From positions 14,774-78,773 of the forward strand of contig NZ_LOCN01000001.1 in NCBI RefSeq assembly GCF_001574435.1: DNA of 64,000 bases. The letters are read 5' to 3'. Made by a program: the position numbers and the translations under genes. A model generated the notes under the pieces. It saw nothing but the letters and a program-made list of their open reading frames with translations, was not told the origin of the DNA and did not search any database. Each line of letters begins with the position of its first letter. Within the stretch, counting starts at the first letter, position 1. This document shows, piece by piece, positions 8,741 through 17,884 of the stretch. The stretch comes from Moritella sp. JT01. GTDB taxonomy: Bacteria > Pseudomonadota > Gammaproteobacteria > Enterobacterales > Moritellaceae.

Positions 8741-10042
8741 TTAGCGGAGAATAACGCCTTTATTTAAGTCGATAAGTTTACTTAATACTTTGTCACCGTC
8801 CATACGGATACCATTGTGCTCGAACTCTGATGTTAACCAATATTTAAGGTTGTTAACGCGTGCGGCAGTTTCTAAACTGTATTGCATTTCAACATACATA
8901 TCTTCGCTATAGATCGCCGCGGCAACCGGCACTTGGTTATTTTTAAGCACGTCAAGGTCGTAAAGACCGGACCAATCTTGTTTTTTCGCTAACAGTTGCG
9001 CTGCTTCGTGTAATGGTTTCAAATTCTCAAATTGCTCGAACATCCACGGATAAATCATTTCACCAGTGAATAAGAATGGCTGACCTGTTTGGTAATTAAA
9101 TTCGTCATAGTCTGCGCGAACGCGGTGTGCAGCCCAGTCAGATGCTTGTTGCTGGCAATAGATAGACTCATGCAGTAACGCAAAAATTGGGTTGGTATTG
9201 TAATCCAAGAATTGACAGAATTGCGCTAAGAACAATGGATTAACTTGGGTGCTTTTTTGCGTACCTTGTTGCGTAGTGATAAGCGCTTGTTCAAGTAAGT
9301 AATAAACAGCTTCCGGTCCTTCTTCCATCCCTAAGTTAACACCAAGTAGTTGCAGCATTTCAACCGTTAGTTTTTCACCTGTCGCAAGGTAAGTATCGTT
9401 ATCGGTAATATGTTTCGCTAATGCAGTAACAAGGTCTTGCGCATCACTAAAACGGTTAAAGAAATCATTATTTTTCGCCTGAACGCGTTTATAGGTGGCT
9501 TGATAAACCTCATCGGCTGGACGAGTCAGTGATGGTAAGCCACCAGTGATGAAAGCTTGTGTTAACCCTTCTGGCGCAGCGGTTAAATAACGTAATACAC
9601 AGAAGCCACCAAAACTTTGGCCTATGATGCTCCAAGTATTGAACGGTGATAATTGTGCACGGATAGCTTCGGCATCACGAATAATATTATCAGCGCGGAA
9701 GTGGGTGAGGTAGTCAGCTTGTTCACTTGCTGTTAAGTGGGCAAGACTCACCGCGCTGATTGGTGAAGATAGCCCAGTGCCACGCTGATCTAGCAGCAAT
9801 ACGCGATATTCTTGTAATGCGCGTTTTATCCAACCGCCATTTGCCATCGGGCGCACCGCGCCAAACCCTGGACCACCTTGAAAATAAACCAAATACGGGA
9901 GGTCTTGATCTTGTTTATCTGGCGCGACAAGTTCACGTACAAATACGTCAATCGTGTCACCGTCAGGTTTGTTGTAATCAAGTGGCAAGGTGAATGTGTG
10001 CTTTTGTGCAACTAAGCCGCTTAATGTGAGATCAATTTTCAT
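8741..10042 (-). CDS. pip: Prolyl aminopeptidase (proline iminopeptidase), Aeromonas type, peptidase S33
   Basis: 433 residues, like the about 425-residue Aeromonas enzyme and longer than the 310-residue E. coli-type enzymes. The oxyanion-hole segment is FQGGPGFGAVRP, the nucleophile elbow is GQSFGGF, and the C-terminal catalytic His is in SEFEHNGIRMDG. LLLDQRGTGLS is the usual DQRG motif. It removes N-terminal proline from peptides in the cytoplasm, since no signal peptide is seen. It is convergent with dsdC and divergent from the secreted protease genes, with which it may share the task of degrading peptides. Confidence 0.9.
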   Translation of the reverse strand: MKIDLTLSGLVAQKHTFTLPLDYNKPDGDTIDVFVRELVAPDKQDQDLPYLVYFQGGPGFGAVRPMANGGWIKRALQEYRVLLLDQRGTGLSSPISAVSLAHLTASEQADYLTHFRADNIIRDAEAIRAQLSPFNTWSIIGQSFGGFCVLRYLTAAPEGLTQAFITGGLPSLTRPADEVYQATYKRVQAKNNDFFNRFSDAQDLVTALAKHITDNDTYLATGEKLTVEMLQLLGVNLGMEEGPEAVYYLLEQALITTQQGTQKSTQVNPLFLAQFCQFLDYNTNPIFALLHESIYCQQQASDWAAHRVRADYDEFNYQTGQPFLFTGEMIYPWMFEQFENLKPLHEAAQLLAKKQDWSGLYDLDVLKNNQVPVAAAIYSEDMYVEMQYSLETAARVNNLKYWLTSEFEHNGIRMDGDKVLSKLIDLNKGVILR

Positions 10043-10659
10043 GGCAATCCTTTGTTCGCAATAAAGTAATTATGTAGGGTATTGTAACCTTAAATTTGCG
10101 CTAAGTATTAATGTTTAATGGCGGTCGATTAAGACCTATTAAATAAGAAATCATCTTATAGTAAGAATTATAACTGTTAACAACTTGTTATCAATTGCAT
10201 GGTAATTCGTAAGCATTTATTTACGTTACAGTGTGTGGATTACTCGTCTCAATCTTTTTTATTTATCTATTATATTACAGTTAATATGGAATAGGCTTAT
10301 TTAACAGTATATTAGGTGTGTTAATTTTAGGTTTACATCGCTAATGTTAAGTGCGGTTGATATTTGAATTAATTTTCTAAAAAAAGTTGGCAATACCCAA
10401 TTGTTAGTATATTGTTAATTTAATTGGTTTTGAGTCACTCCCTAAGGTTGATGCGCGTTAATAGTGTTAGCTAAATTTATTTGTAACTTCAGGAGGACAG
10501 ATAAGCTAAGCATTACTCAATTTATCTGCCATTTAGGTAGCACTGGTAATGTTGTAATGTCCAGAGTATTTCTGAACGGATTCAGGTGTTGAGTGTTCGT
10601 TTTAAACAACACATTACAGGTGTTGTATTAGCAATCACAATATTTAGATGGAGACTACA
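10043..10659. other. Long intergenic region upstream of the M4 protease gene
   Basis: 617 bases without a convincing gene. A possible sigma-70 promoter lies at 10387-10415 (TTGGCA, 17-base spacer, TATTGT). It would give a leader of about 240 bases before the protease start. In the leader are AGGAGGACAG at 10491-10500 without a following start codon, a 7-bp inverted repeat (CAGATAA / TTATCTG, 10498-10528), and two copies of AGGTGTTG around 10583 and 10617. This suggests a regulated leader, as expected for a secreted protease, but nothing is proven. Confidence 0.4.
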
Positions 10660-12864
10660 ATGAATAAAATAAATAAATTTATTTTAAGCACTATAGCGCT
10701 AAGTATTCTTAGTTCCACCACTGCAGCTACCGCCGCTCAGAGGACCAATTTACGTGACAATGTTCAACAATTGTCAGCAATATCTTCAGCAACAACATCC
10801 ATTACAGATCCAAATACAGCTCAGTTATTGGGACTAGCCAGTAATGAAGATCTTAGTGTGGTTAAAACTTATCGCAATACTGATGGTGGTGTTACCACGC
10901 GTTATCAACAGATGTTTAATGACATTCCTGTTATTGGCGATCATGCAATTATATCTCGTTATTCTGACGGTACTATTAAGAATGCTCATGGTGCTGTTGT
11001 TTATGGGATTGCCACTGATGTTATCAATACCACGCCTCGGCTAGCAGAGAAAACAGCGTTAAATAAGGCTAAAATGCTTAGTGCACCGGCGAGTCCCCTT
11101 CTTGTAGGAGGCTCTGTCAGTGTAGAAAATGAAACGTCGAAGCTAGGCATCTGGCAAGATGAAGACGGAGTTGCCCGCTTGGTATATGAAATCAGTTTCC
11201 TCCAGCATAGTGATAAACCATCGCGCCCTTACTATATTATCGATGCGCAAACGGGTGAGGTATTAAAGTATTTCAATAATCTGCAAACTGCCGATGCCAC
11301 TGGTTTTGGTGGCAATGAGAAAACGGGAAAGTATCATTATGGTACTGATTTCGGGTACTTGAATGTAGGGCAGTCTGGCAATAACTGTATTATGAATAAT
11401 ACGAATGTTAAAACCATTAATCTAAATCACGGCACTAATGGTTCATCGGCGTTTAGTTTTACCTGCCCTGAAAATACGGTTAAATCAATTAATGGTGCTT
11501 TTTCTCCGCTTAATGATGCTCACTACTTTGGTGGTGTGGTATTTGATATGTATAACGACTGGATTAATACAGCGCCGTTATCTTTTCAGCTGCAAATGCG
11601 GGTGCATTATAGCAAGGACTATGAAAATGCATTTTGGGATGGCACGGCGATGACCTTTGGTGATGGCGAATCGTACTTCTATCCGTTAGTAAGTTTGGAC
11701 GTTTCAGCCCATGAAGTCAGCCACGGTTTTACCGAGCAAAATTCAGGATTGGTTTATGAGGCTAAGTCAGGAGGCTTAAATGAAGCTTTCTCTGATATGG
11801 CAGGTGAAGCCGCTGAATTTTTTATGAACGGTACTAATGACTGGCAGGTGGGTGCTCAAATATTCAAAGGCAACGGCGCATTACGCTATATGGATGAACC
11901 GACCAGAGATGGAAGATCTATTGATCATCAATCCAATTATAATTCAAGCATGGATGTGCACAATACTTCAGGTGTATATAACAAGGCTTTTTATAACTTG
12001 GCAACGACAGTTGGTTGGGATACAAAAAAAGCCTTTATTGTTTACGCAAAAGCTAACCAACGCTATTGGACCGCTAATACTAACTGGGATGAGGCTGGTA
12101 ATGGTCTGATGGATGCGGCCTGTGATTTGGGTTATAGCACTGATGAGGTTAAAGTTTCATTAGCTGCGGTAGGTATTAATTCTAACGCTAGCCCTGGTAC
12201 TAGTTGTGGCGGAACTACACCTCCTGATAGTAAGAAAGTATTAGAAAATGGGGTTACGGTAACAGGTCTTGGTACTGACAGTGGTGACGAAATTATTTAT
12301 ACAATGGAAGTTCCTGCTGGTGCCAGTGACATTCGCTTTAGCATGAGTGGCGGTAACGGAGATGCAGATCTCTACGTCAAGCTCGGTTCTAAACCGACAG
12401 AGAGTGTTTATGATTGTCGCCCTTATACTGTAGGAAATGATGAAAGTTGTGATGTTACGGCATCGGGCGGGACTTACTATGTTCGAGTTAAAGCATATAG
12501 CGCTTTTTCGGGATTGAGCTTGGTAGGCAGTTATACAGCTGGTAGTGGTGGCGGTAATGATGTCATCGACAGAACAGAATCTAATATATCTGTAGATCGT
12601 CAGCAGTGGAAACACTTCACTCAGGATCTGAATAAAGGTTACGCTAGCTTCACTGTAACAATGTCAGGTGGCAGTGGTGATGTTGATCTTTATGTTCGGC
12701 ATGGTGCTGAGTCTTCGCTTGTTCGATACGATTGTCGCCCATACTACTTAGGTAATGACGAAAGCTGTACCTTTGATGCACCAAAGTCGGGTACATGGTA
12801 TATAGATCTTTACGGTTACAGCGCAGCATCCGATGTGACGCTAAATATCCAAGCAAATCCTTAA
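10660..12864 (+). CDS. Secreted M4 metalloprotease (vibriolysin-like) with two C-terminal PPC domains
   Basis: About 734 residues from the ATG at 10660, preferred over the in-frame ATG at 10648 because GGAG is well spaced before it. A signal peptide (ending near ATAA) is followed by an FTP/PepSY propeptide to about residue 210. The M4 catalytic domain follows, with zinc motif HEVSHGFTE and the third ligand in GGLNEAFSDM, then the M4 C-terminal domain with DVHNTSGVYNKAFY. Two PPC domains fill roughly residues 530-734. It is a zinc endopeptidase, probably exported by type II secretion. The PPC pair is repeated in the next gene. Confidence 0.93.
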   Translation: MNKINKFILSTIALSILSSTTAATAAQRTNLRDNVQQLSAISSATTSITDPNTAQLLGLASNEDLSVVKTYRNTDGGVTTRYQQMFNDIPVIGDHAIISRYSDGTIKNAHGAVVYGIATDVINTTPRLAEKTALNKAKMLSAPASPLLVGGSVSVENETSKLGIWQDEDGVARLVYEISFLQHSDKPSRPYYIIDAQTGEVLKYFNNLQTADATGFGGNEKTGKYHYGTDFGYLNVGQSGNNCIMNNTNVKTINLNHGTNGSSAFSFTCPENTVKSINGAFSPLNDAHYFGGVVFDMYNDWINTAPLSFQLQMRVHYSKDYENAFWDGTAMTFGDGESYFYPLVSLDVSAHEVSHGFTEQNSGLVYEAKSGGLNEAFSDMAGEAAEFFMNGTNDWQVGAQIFKGNGALRYMDEPTRDGRSIDHQSNYNSSMDVHNTSGVYNKAFYNLATTVGWDTKKAFIVYAKANQRYWTANTNWDEAGNGLMDAACDLGYSTDEVKVSLAAVGINSNASPGTSCGGTTPPDSKKVLENGVTVTGLGTDSGDEIIYTMEVPAGASDIRFSMSGGNGDADLYVKLGSKPTESVYDCRPYTVGNDESCDVTASGGTYYVRVKAYSAFSGLSLVGSYTAGSGGGNDVIDRTESNISVDRQQWKHFTQDLNKGYASFTVTMSGGSGDVDLYVRHGAESSLVRYDCRPYYLGNDESCTFDAPKSGTWYIDLYGYSAASDVTLNIQANP

Positions 12865-12885
12865 ACGTATCGTTATCTATTTTGC

Positions 12886-12902
12886 AGGGGGATATTCCCC
12901 CT
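12886..12902 (+). terminator. Intercistronic hairpin between the two protease genes
   Basis: A perfect GC-rich 7-bp stem (AGGGGGA / TCCCCCT) with a TAT loop in the 59-base gap, followed by CTCTCTTATT. Probably a weak terminator or an mRNA-stabilising stem that sets the ratio of the two proteases. Confidence 0.45.
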
Positions 12903-12923
12903 CTCTTATTCAGGTAAAATTCA

Positions 12924-14801
12924 ATGAAAAATTTATCTTATACCTTGCTTCTATTAAGTTTAGCTTCTCTATCGACGCTGGCTGCCGAGGCGGAAAAAAA
13001 TATTGAGACACCACAACAGGTGTGGATCACTTTAGGTTCAGATGCTTACAAATTAATTAACCAGAAGCATCGCACTCAGTTTAACCTAAGTCAGAACAAT
13101 ATGCTGAACGCTGGTAATAGCGAGATTGCGTTGGTCAGTATGAGTGAAGACAAAATAGATCAGCTCAGTGAACTTATGCATCACAAATTTAACCGCTGTG
13201 GCGGTTTCTTCTTCCATGAAACGTTTGAGCAAGCGCAGGCATTTGCCAGTGCGCCAGCGAAAATCGAAACACAGATAATGGTCAATTACACTATTAATAA
13301 CACAAGTGGGGTTGATGCCTTGTTGAGTGAGTTATCAGCAGATAATTTAGCGAATACAGTTAATACCTTAAGTAGTTTTCATAATCGTTATTATAACAAG
13401 CAGGCCGGGGTTGATGCTGCGACGGAAATCAAGAATAGCTGGACGAATATTGCGGGTGATCGCGCTGATATTAAAGTGGAATTTTATAACCACAGCTGGA
13501 AACAACCGTCGGTTATAGCAACTGTCGTTGGTAGATCAGAGCCTAATGATATCGTGGTTATTGGTGGGCATCTTGATTCTATAAATCAGTCGGGGACCTC
13601 AGACCGAGCACCTGGTGCTGATGATAATGCTTCCGGTATATCAGTGGTTACTGAAACGTTAAGAGCATTAGTTGCTAGTGGGTTTAAGCCTAACAAAACA
13701 GTTAAATTTATCGCCTATGCTGCTGAAGAGGTCGGGTTACGAGGTTCTAATGCTATCGCACAGGATTTTAAAAACAGCGGTAAAAATGTTATTGGTGTCG
13801 CCCAGTTTGATATGACAGGGCATCATGGTACTGCAGATCATGATATTGTCTTTATGACAGACTATACTAGTCGTGCGCAAAATCAGTTTATGAGTCAGCT
13901 CATTGATACCTATTTTTCTGATATCAGCTATGGCTATGACAAATGTGGCTATGGTTGTTCTGATCATGCGTCTTGGTATAACCAAGGATTTGCAGCGTCA
14001 ATACCATTCGAGTCAACCATGGGAGATATTAATACCAAGATACATACTGAGAATGATTCAAGTTTTGATGCCCAACATGGAATAAAATTCGCTAAATTGG
14101 CGGTTGCTTATCTTGGTGAGCTGGCCAAAGGTGGTACCGGTGATACGCCTCCTCCTCTTCCTCCACAAGATGATTTATTGATAAACGGTGTAGCCAGAAC
14201 TAATCTAACCGCGAATGCAGGGCAAGATGTCATGTTTAGAATGGAAGTCCCAACCGCTGCTACAAATATAAGCTTTGTTATTAACGGTGGAACGGGGGAT
14301 GCTGACCTGTATGTTAAATTTGGTTCAAAACCAACAGATAGTATTTATGATTGCCGTCCTTATGCCGTAGGTAATAATGAAAGTTGTAATGTTACTGCAT
14401 CGGGCGGTACTTATTATGTTCGGGTTAAAGGGTATAGTACATTTTCCGGATTGAGTTTGGTCGGCAGTTATACCGCAGGTAGTGGTAGCGGTAATAATGT
14501 AATCGACAGAACAGAGTCTAATATATCTGTGGGTACCTGGCGGTGGGAACACTTCACTCAGGATCTGAATGAAGGTTACACGAGTTTCACTGTAACAATG
14601 TCAAGTGGCAGTGGTGATGTGGATCTTTATGTCCGGCATGGTGCGAAGTCTTCACTTCGTCGATACGACTGTCGATCAAACGACTCAGGTAATAACGAAA
14701 GCTGCACCTTTGATGCTCCAAAGGCGGGTTCGTGGTACATCGATCTTTATGGTTACAGCGCTGCATCCAATGTTAAGCTAAATATTCAAGCCAATCCTTA
14801 G
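12924..14801 (+). CDS. Secreted M28 leucyl-type aminopeptidase with two C-terminal PPC domains
   Basis: 625 residues. A signal peptide is cleaved near STLAAEA, a propeptide runs to about residue 115, and the M28 domain to about 400. Metal ligands and catalytic residues fall in GGHLDS (H216), PGADDNASG (D233/D234), AAEEVG (E268/E269), QFDMTG (D296) and KIHTEND (H374). A Cys pair in KCGYGCSDH matches the Vibrio proteolyticus aminopeptidase. Two PPC domains follow (about 415-505 and 530-625) and are very similar to those of the upstream M4 protease. It lies 59 bases after that gene. The M4 enzyme may activate this propeptide; that is inference. Confidence 0.93.
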   Translation: MKNLSYTLLLLSLASLSTLAAEAEKNIETPQQVWITLGSDAYKLINQKHRTQFNLSQNNMLNAGNSEIALVSMSEDKIDQLSELMHHKFNRCGGFFFHETFEQAQAFASAPAKIETQIMVNYTINNTSGVDALLSELSADNLANTVNTLSSFHNRYYNKQAGVDAATEIKNSWTNIAGDRADIKVEFYNHSWKQPSVIATVVGRSEPNDIVVIGGHLDSINQSGTSDRAPGADDNASGISVVTETLRALVASGFKPNKTVKFIAYAAEEVGLRGSNAIAQDFKNSGKNVIGVAQFDMTGHHGTADHDIVFMTDYTSRAQNQFMSQLIDTYFSDISYGYDKCGYGCSDHASWYNQGFAASIPFESTMGDINTKIHTENDSSFDAQHGIKFAKLAVAYLGELAKGGTGDTPPPLPPQDDLLINGVARTNLTANAGQDVMFRMEVPTAATNISFVINGGTGDADLYVKFGSKPTDSIYDCRPYAVGNNESCNVTASGGTYYVRVKGYSTFSGLSLVGSYTAGSGSGNNVIDRTESNISVGTWRWEHFTQDLNEGYTSFTVTMSSGSGDVDLYVRHGAKSSLRRYDCRSNDSGNNESCTFDAPKAGSWYIDLYGYSAASNVKLNIQANP

Positions 14802-14815
14802 CTATATAAGATATG

Positions 14816-14844
14816 GCCTTGATTTAAAATAATTGAATCAAGGC
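14816..14844 (+). terminator. Hairpin after the aminopeptidase gene
   Basis: A 9-bp stem (GCCTTGATT / AATCAAGGC) with an 11-base loop, 14 bases after the stop. The following tract is pyrimidine-rich (TCCTG and TCCTT pentamers at 14850-14878) rather than a pure T-run, so termination is likely but not canonical. Confidence 0.45.
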
Positions 14845-14970
14845 TTCATCTCCTGTCCTGTCCTTTCCTTTCCTTTCGGTATATTTGATATCACTTTATT
14901 TTCATTATGTTTAGATCGTGATACTTTTAATCTAATTTGTTGATTATAAGTGTGAAATGGAGTGGTCATT

Positions 14971-15402
14971 ATGGATGAAGATTATAAAATAAGTGCTAAT
15001 TTTGCAGATATGGATTTAGCGGTAATACACGAATTTATTGCGGGTACATATTGGGCGAAAGGAATTCCGATGGCCACGTTGCAGCGTTCGTTAGAAAACT
15101 CATTATGCTTTGGTGTGTTTACCCAAGCTGGTGAACAAGTGGGGTTTGCGCGGATGATCACAGACAAAGCAACCTTTGCCTATTTATCGGATGTTTTTGT
15201 ACTTGAGTCGCATCAAGGTAAAGGGTTAAGTAAATTGCTTATGGCGGCTATATTAGATCATCCGGATTTACAGGGACTCAGACGCATGATGTTAGCCACC
15301 AGTGACGCCCATGGTTTATATCAACAATTTGGTTTTACAGCGCTGGCAGCGCCAGAGGTTTATATGGAACTGCATACGCCGTATTTGTATGAGAATGCAT
15401 GA
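14971..15402 (+). CDS. GNAT-family N-acetyltransferase
   Basis: About 143 residues from the ATG at 14971, which has ATGGAG 8 bases upstream. The GTG at 14962 is less likely. The acetyl-CoA binding motif is in DVFVLESHQGKGLSKLLMAAIL, and the closing strand GLYQQFGFTALAAPEVYME is typical. The substrate is unknown; similar proteins are annotated as YjdJ/ElaA-like or amino acid acetyltransferases. It stands alone between the protease pair and the repeat region. Confidence 0.85.
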   Translation: MDEDYKISANFADMDLAVIHEFIAGTYWAKGIPMATLQRSLENSLCFGVFTQAGEQVGFARMITDKATFAYLSDVFVLESHQGKGLSKLLMAAILDHPDLQGLRRMMLATSDAHGLYQQFGFTALAAPEVYMELHTPYLYENA

Positions 15403-15715
15403 ATGTAATTATTCTTCAGTGATTTAATTAGGTTCGAATTACCTCATATTTTCAAGTTTCATACATTGTAATACCTTATTTTTAATCATTAATCATTAAT
15501 CATTAATCATTAATCATTAATCATTAATCATTAATAATTAGTATTCGAAATACCTAGTCGTTATTTGGACTGGTTTTAGTGTGTTATTTAGGTTTTATAT
15601 TTATACCGTATGGATATTTGTTTATAACATAAATGACGATGCTTGGTTGCTTGCTGTTTAAGTTGCTTAGTTTTAGATAAATGTTATTGATTCTTTATGC
15701 TGAGGTGTAAACGTA
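15403..15715. other. Intergenic region holding a heptamer repeat
   Basis: 313 AT-rich bases before the unknown membrane operon. Besides the tandem repeat at 15483-15538 there is no clear promoter or hairpin. The operon ribosome binding site GAGGTG is at about 15701-15706. Confidence 0.5.
15483..15538. repeat. Tandem 7-bp repeat (TAATCAT)n
   Basis: Seven perfect copies of TAATCAT followed by one changed copy (TAATAAT). The array sits about 180 bases before the first gene of an unknown membrane operon and 80 bases after the acetyltransferase gene. Arrays of this kind can change length by slipped-strand replication. Confidence 0.97.
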
Positions 15716-15985
15716 GTGGAAATAAATTTACTCAATTTCATTTTGATATCAATAGCATTGGTATATTTTATTAAATGGCTTCAGCGTATGCTTTTAGAAG
15801 ATAAAGTGGGGGGATTGTTATACGTAATGATTCATCTTTCTATTGCATATGTATATGCCACTGTATCGAGATACGACAGCTTTTATTCCTTAATTTGGAT
15901 CGCAGAAGGTGCTGATTTAATCCCTGTATTGTCTTTTTTAATGGCTATGTATCATTTATATCTATTTTCAAAGTGTAGATCGTAA
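15716..15985 (+). CDS. Small hydrophobic membrane protein, unknown
   Basis: 89 residues starting at a GTG with GAGGTG about 10 bases upstream. Three hydrophobic stretches (about residues 3-20, 32-50 and 60-85) suggest a small inner-membrane protein. A charged segment KWLQRMLLEDKVGG lies between the first two. I recognise no family. It is the first of three co-directional genes (15716-17110) that look like one operon: 16 bases separate it from the next gene. Confidence 0.55.
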   Translation: MEINLLNFILISIALVYFIKWLQRMLLEDKVGGLLYVMIHLSIAYVYATVSRYDSFYSLIWIAEGADLIPVLSFLMAMYHLYLFSKCRS

Positions 15986-16001
15986 AAATTAGGGAAGAAT
16001 T

Positions 16002-16484
16002 TTGCCAAATTATTTAAAGCTACTGTGGATAGTAAGTATAGCGTGCCTTGGTCTAATGCTCAGTGGGATGATATACACTCATAACTCGTTGGCTGTAAAA
16101 GGCATCATTCAAAAATCAGGATTGATTGATGATATTTATTGCTCTGATTCTCGCTTGCCAGAGATTAAAGATATCAATATTGTGAGTGGCACAGACTCAA
16201 CGATTGAGTTTAGTGAAGAGGGGAATTGTCAGCAGCTCAAAACTTATTATAGTCAATTCAAGACTTTTCACGCCTACCAAATTAAAGTTCCCATCTTGGA
16301 TAATTTCAGGAATTTGTCACTTGTTCTTGATGATGTTGAGAAGTTAAATTTTCGAACCGAACGTATCATGTATAACTTGTACTTATTATTATCCCCGCTT
16401 TTAGCGCCGCTGATAATAGCTATTGCTAGAACGATGAATTGGCGACGTCAGAAAACACGAGATACATGGGATGAACTAAAATGA
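16002..16484 (+). CDS. Membrane-anchored protein, unknown, second gene of the operon
   Basis: 160 residues. The start is a TTG with AGGGAAG just upstream; no ATG lies nearby in frame. It has an N-terminal hydrophobic helix (about 7-26), an extracytoplasmic part of about 100 residues with two Cys (YCSDS and GNCQQ) that may form a disulfide, and a second helix (about 125-145) ending in a basic tail. Its stop codon overlaps the next gene's start (ATGA), so translation is probably coupled. No family is recognised. Confidence 0.55.
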   Translation: MPNYLKLLWIVSIACLGLMLSGMIYTHNSLAVKGIIQKSGLIDDIYCSDSRLPEIKDINIVSGTDSTIEFSEEGNCQQLKTYYSQFKTFHAYQIKVPILDNFRNLSLVLDDVEKLNFRTERIMYNLYLLLSPLLAPLIIAIARTMNWRRQKTRDTWDELK

Positions 16485-17110
16485 AGCGTTTCTGGAAAGA
16501 CAGTATGAAAGAAATAGGTAAGATTCTAGGCCTGTGCTGGGCGCTGGCATTTTTTGTATTCATTGTATTGGTATTAGCTGCGGGAATGGTCGAGTTACCA
16601 GACTTTGCACTGTCGTATGTTGATAAATTTCAGTACTTGTTTACTTCATTTTTAACATCTTACTGGTTCATTGCTTTCTTTATTGCTGGGTGGTTATTTA
16701 TAACTTATTCTTTCGCTAAAGAAAGTGGCTGGCGAAGTTTAGCTGTAAAGTTTCGGTATGATTTTAATTTAAGTAAAAATGAAAAATTTATTACGGGCAG
16801 TGGCTATATTGGTAAACGGTATAGTAATGGTACGTTACAGTGTTATGCGAACAACCAGGGCCTTTTTTTGAAAATGCTATTACCTTTTCGGTTTGGATCT
16901 AAAAACCTGTTTATTCCCTGGCATGATATTGCCAGTATTACGGAAGAATACAGTGTATTTTTTGCTGGTTATCCTCGCTTTATAAAAAAAATAGTAAGTA
17001 TTATCTCCAGACAAACCTACTTAAATATTAAACTTAAAGATTTTCCAGAGCAAATTATTACAGTGAATAGTGCTGGTATAAAGAATGAAATCCCAACAAA
17101 TTTACGTTGA
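16481..17110 (+). CDS. Two-helix membrane protein with a PH-like cytoplasmic part, unknown
   Basis: 209 residues. Hydrophobic helices lie at about residues 14-37 and 53-77, followed by a cytoplasmic part of 130 residues. That part contains a segment GLFLKMLLPFRFGSKNLFIPWHDI, resembling the strands of bacterial PH-like domains that begin with a residue run and end in IPWxDI. This reading is tentative. It overlaps the previous gene by 4 bases (ATGA). It completes an operon of three unknown membrane proteins next to the LysE-type exporter. Confidence 0.6.
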   Translation: MKRFWKDSMKEIGKILGLCWALAFFVFIVLVLAAGMVELPDFALSYVDKFQYLFTSFLTSYWFIAFFIAGWLFITYSFAKESGWRSLAVKFRYDFNLSKNEKFITGSGYIGKRYSNGTLQCYANNQGLFLKMLLPFRFGSKNLFIPWHDIASITEEYSVFFAGYPRFIKKIVSIISRQTYLNIKLKDFPEQIITVNSAGIKNEIPTNLR

Positions 17111-17167
17111 TGGGATTAAAGCGAAATACGTTTCTCGTTTTGCTGCAATTTGTTTCCTACATTGATG

Positions 17168-17776
17168 TTACTTCATCGCCAGTAATGCACCAAAACTAAC
17201 CAGCCCAACCCCACACACCTGATTCAATCGTTTTCTAACACGTAGTAATCTTGTCTGTAATGCCGCAGAGGTAAATAATATCGCGACGATCGCAAACCAT
17301 ATGCCATGTAGGGCAATCATATAAGCACCGTAGATGAAGGCCTGAGTATTGTCATTTGAGTCTGGTGAGATAACTTGGCTAAATACACTTAAGAAAAACA
17401 ACATTGTTTTAGGGTTTAAGACATTACACAGAAAACCTTGAGCTAGATATTGCCAATTTTTATTTTTACGTTGTTCTGCCGACGTGGTATTTAATGGACT
17501 GTTTGCCGAGCAAATACCTTTGATACCAAGGTAGATCAAATAGCCTGCACCAGCGTAGCGGATCATGTTATACAGAAATTCATTCTGTGAGATTAAATAG
17601 CTAATACCAAACATCGAATAACTGATGTGCACGCAGATGGCGAGACTCAGACCAAGTGCAGTATAAATCCCCGCTTTACGCCCATCGTTAATACTGGTCT
17701 TTAAAACTAAAACAAAGTCAGCACCAGGGCTGATAACGATTAAGATGCCTAATATAGCCAGACTAAATATTTCCAT
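17168..17776 (-). CDS. LysE/RhtB-family amino acid exporter
   Basis: 202 residues with about six hydrophobic helices. It starts with an SPGADFVLVLKTSINDGRKAGI segment (the P-G-P-D-like motif at the end of helix 1) and has NPKTMLFFLSVF in the middle, both typical of LysE/RhtB exporters. The substrate cannot be told. It is divergent from a LysR-type gene with a 108-base spacer, an arrangement common for LysE exporters and their regulators. Confidence 0.88.
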   Translation of the reverse strand: MEIFSLAILGILIVISPGADFVLVLKTSINDGRKAGIYTALGLSLAICVHISYSMFGISYLISQNEFLYNMIRYAGAGYLIYLGIKGICSANSPLNTTSAEQRKNKNWQYLAQGFLCNVLNPKTMLFFLSVFSQVISPDSNDNTQAFIYGAYMIALHGIWFAIVAILFTSAALQTRLLRVRKRLNQVCGVGLVSFGALLAMK

Positions 17777-17884
17777 AACGATTCCATTTATGATTCATAA
17801 TTATTGATAGGCGTTCATTGTAGGTTAATTGTGAGTTAGCTATAATCGAATAGATTTCAATTAATATGTGAGAAAAAGTCACCA

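Noticed and set aside
12241-12856. Two minus-strand open frames of 124 and 68 residues
   Set aside because: They are antisense to the PPC domains of the M4 protease, and a similar shadow occurs over the M28 PPC domains because the DNA is alike.
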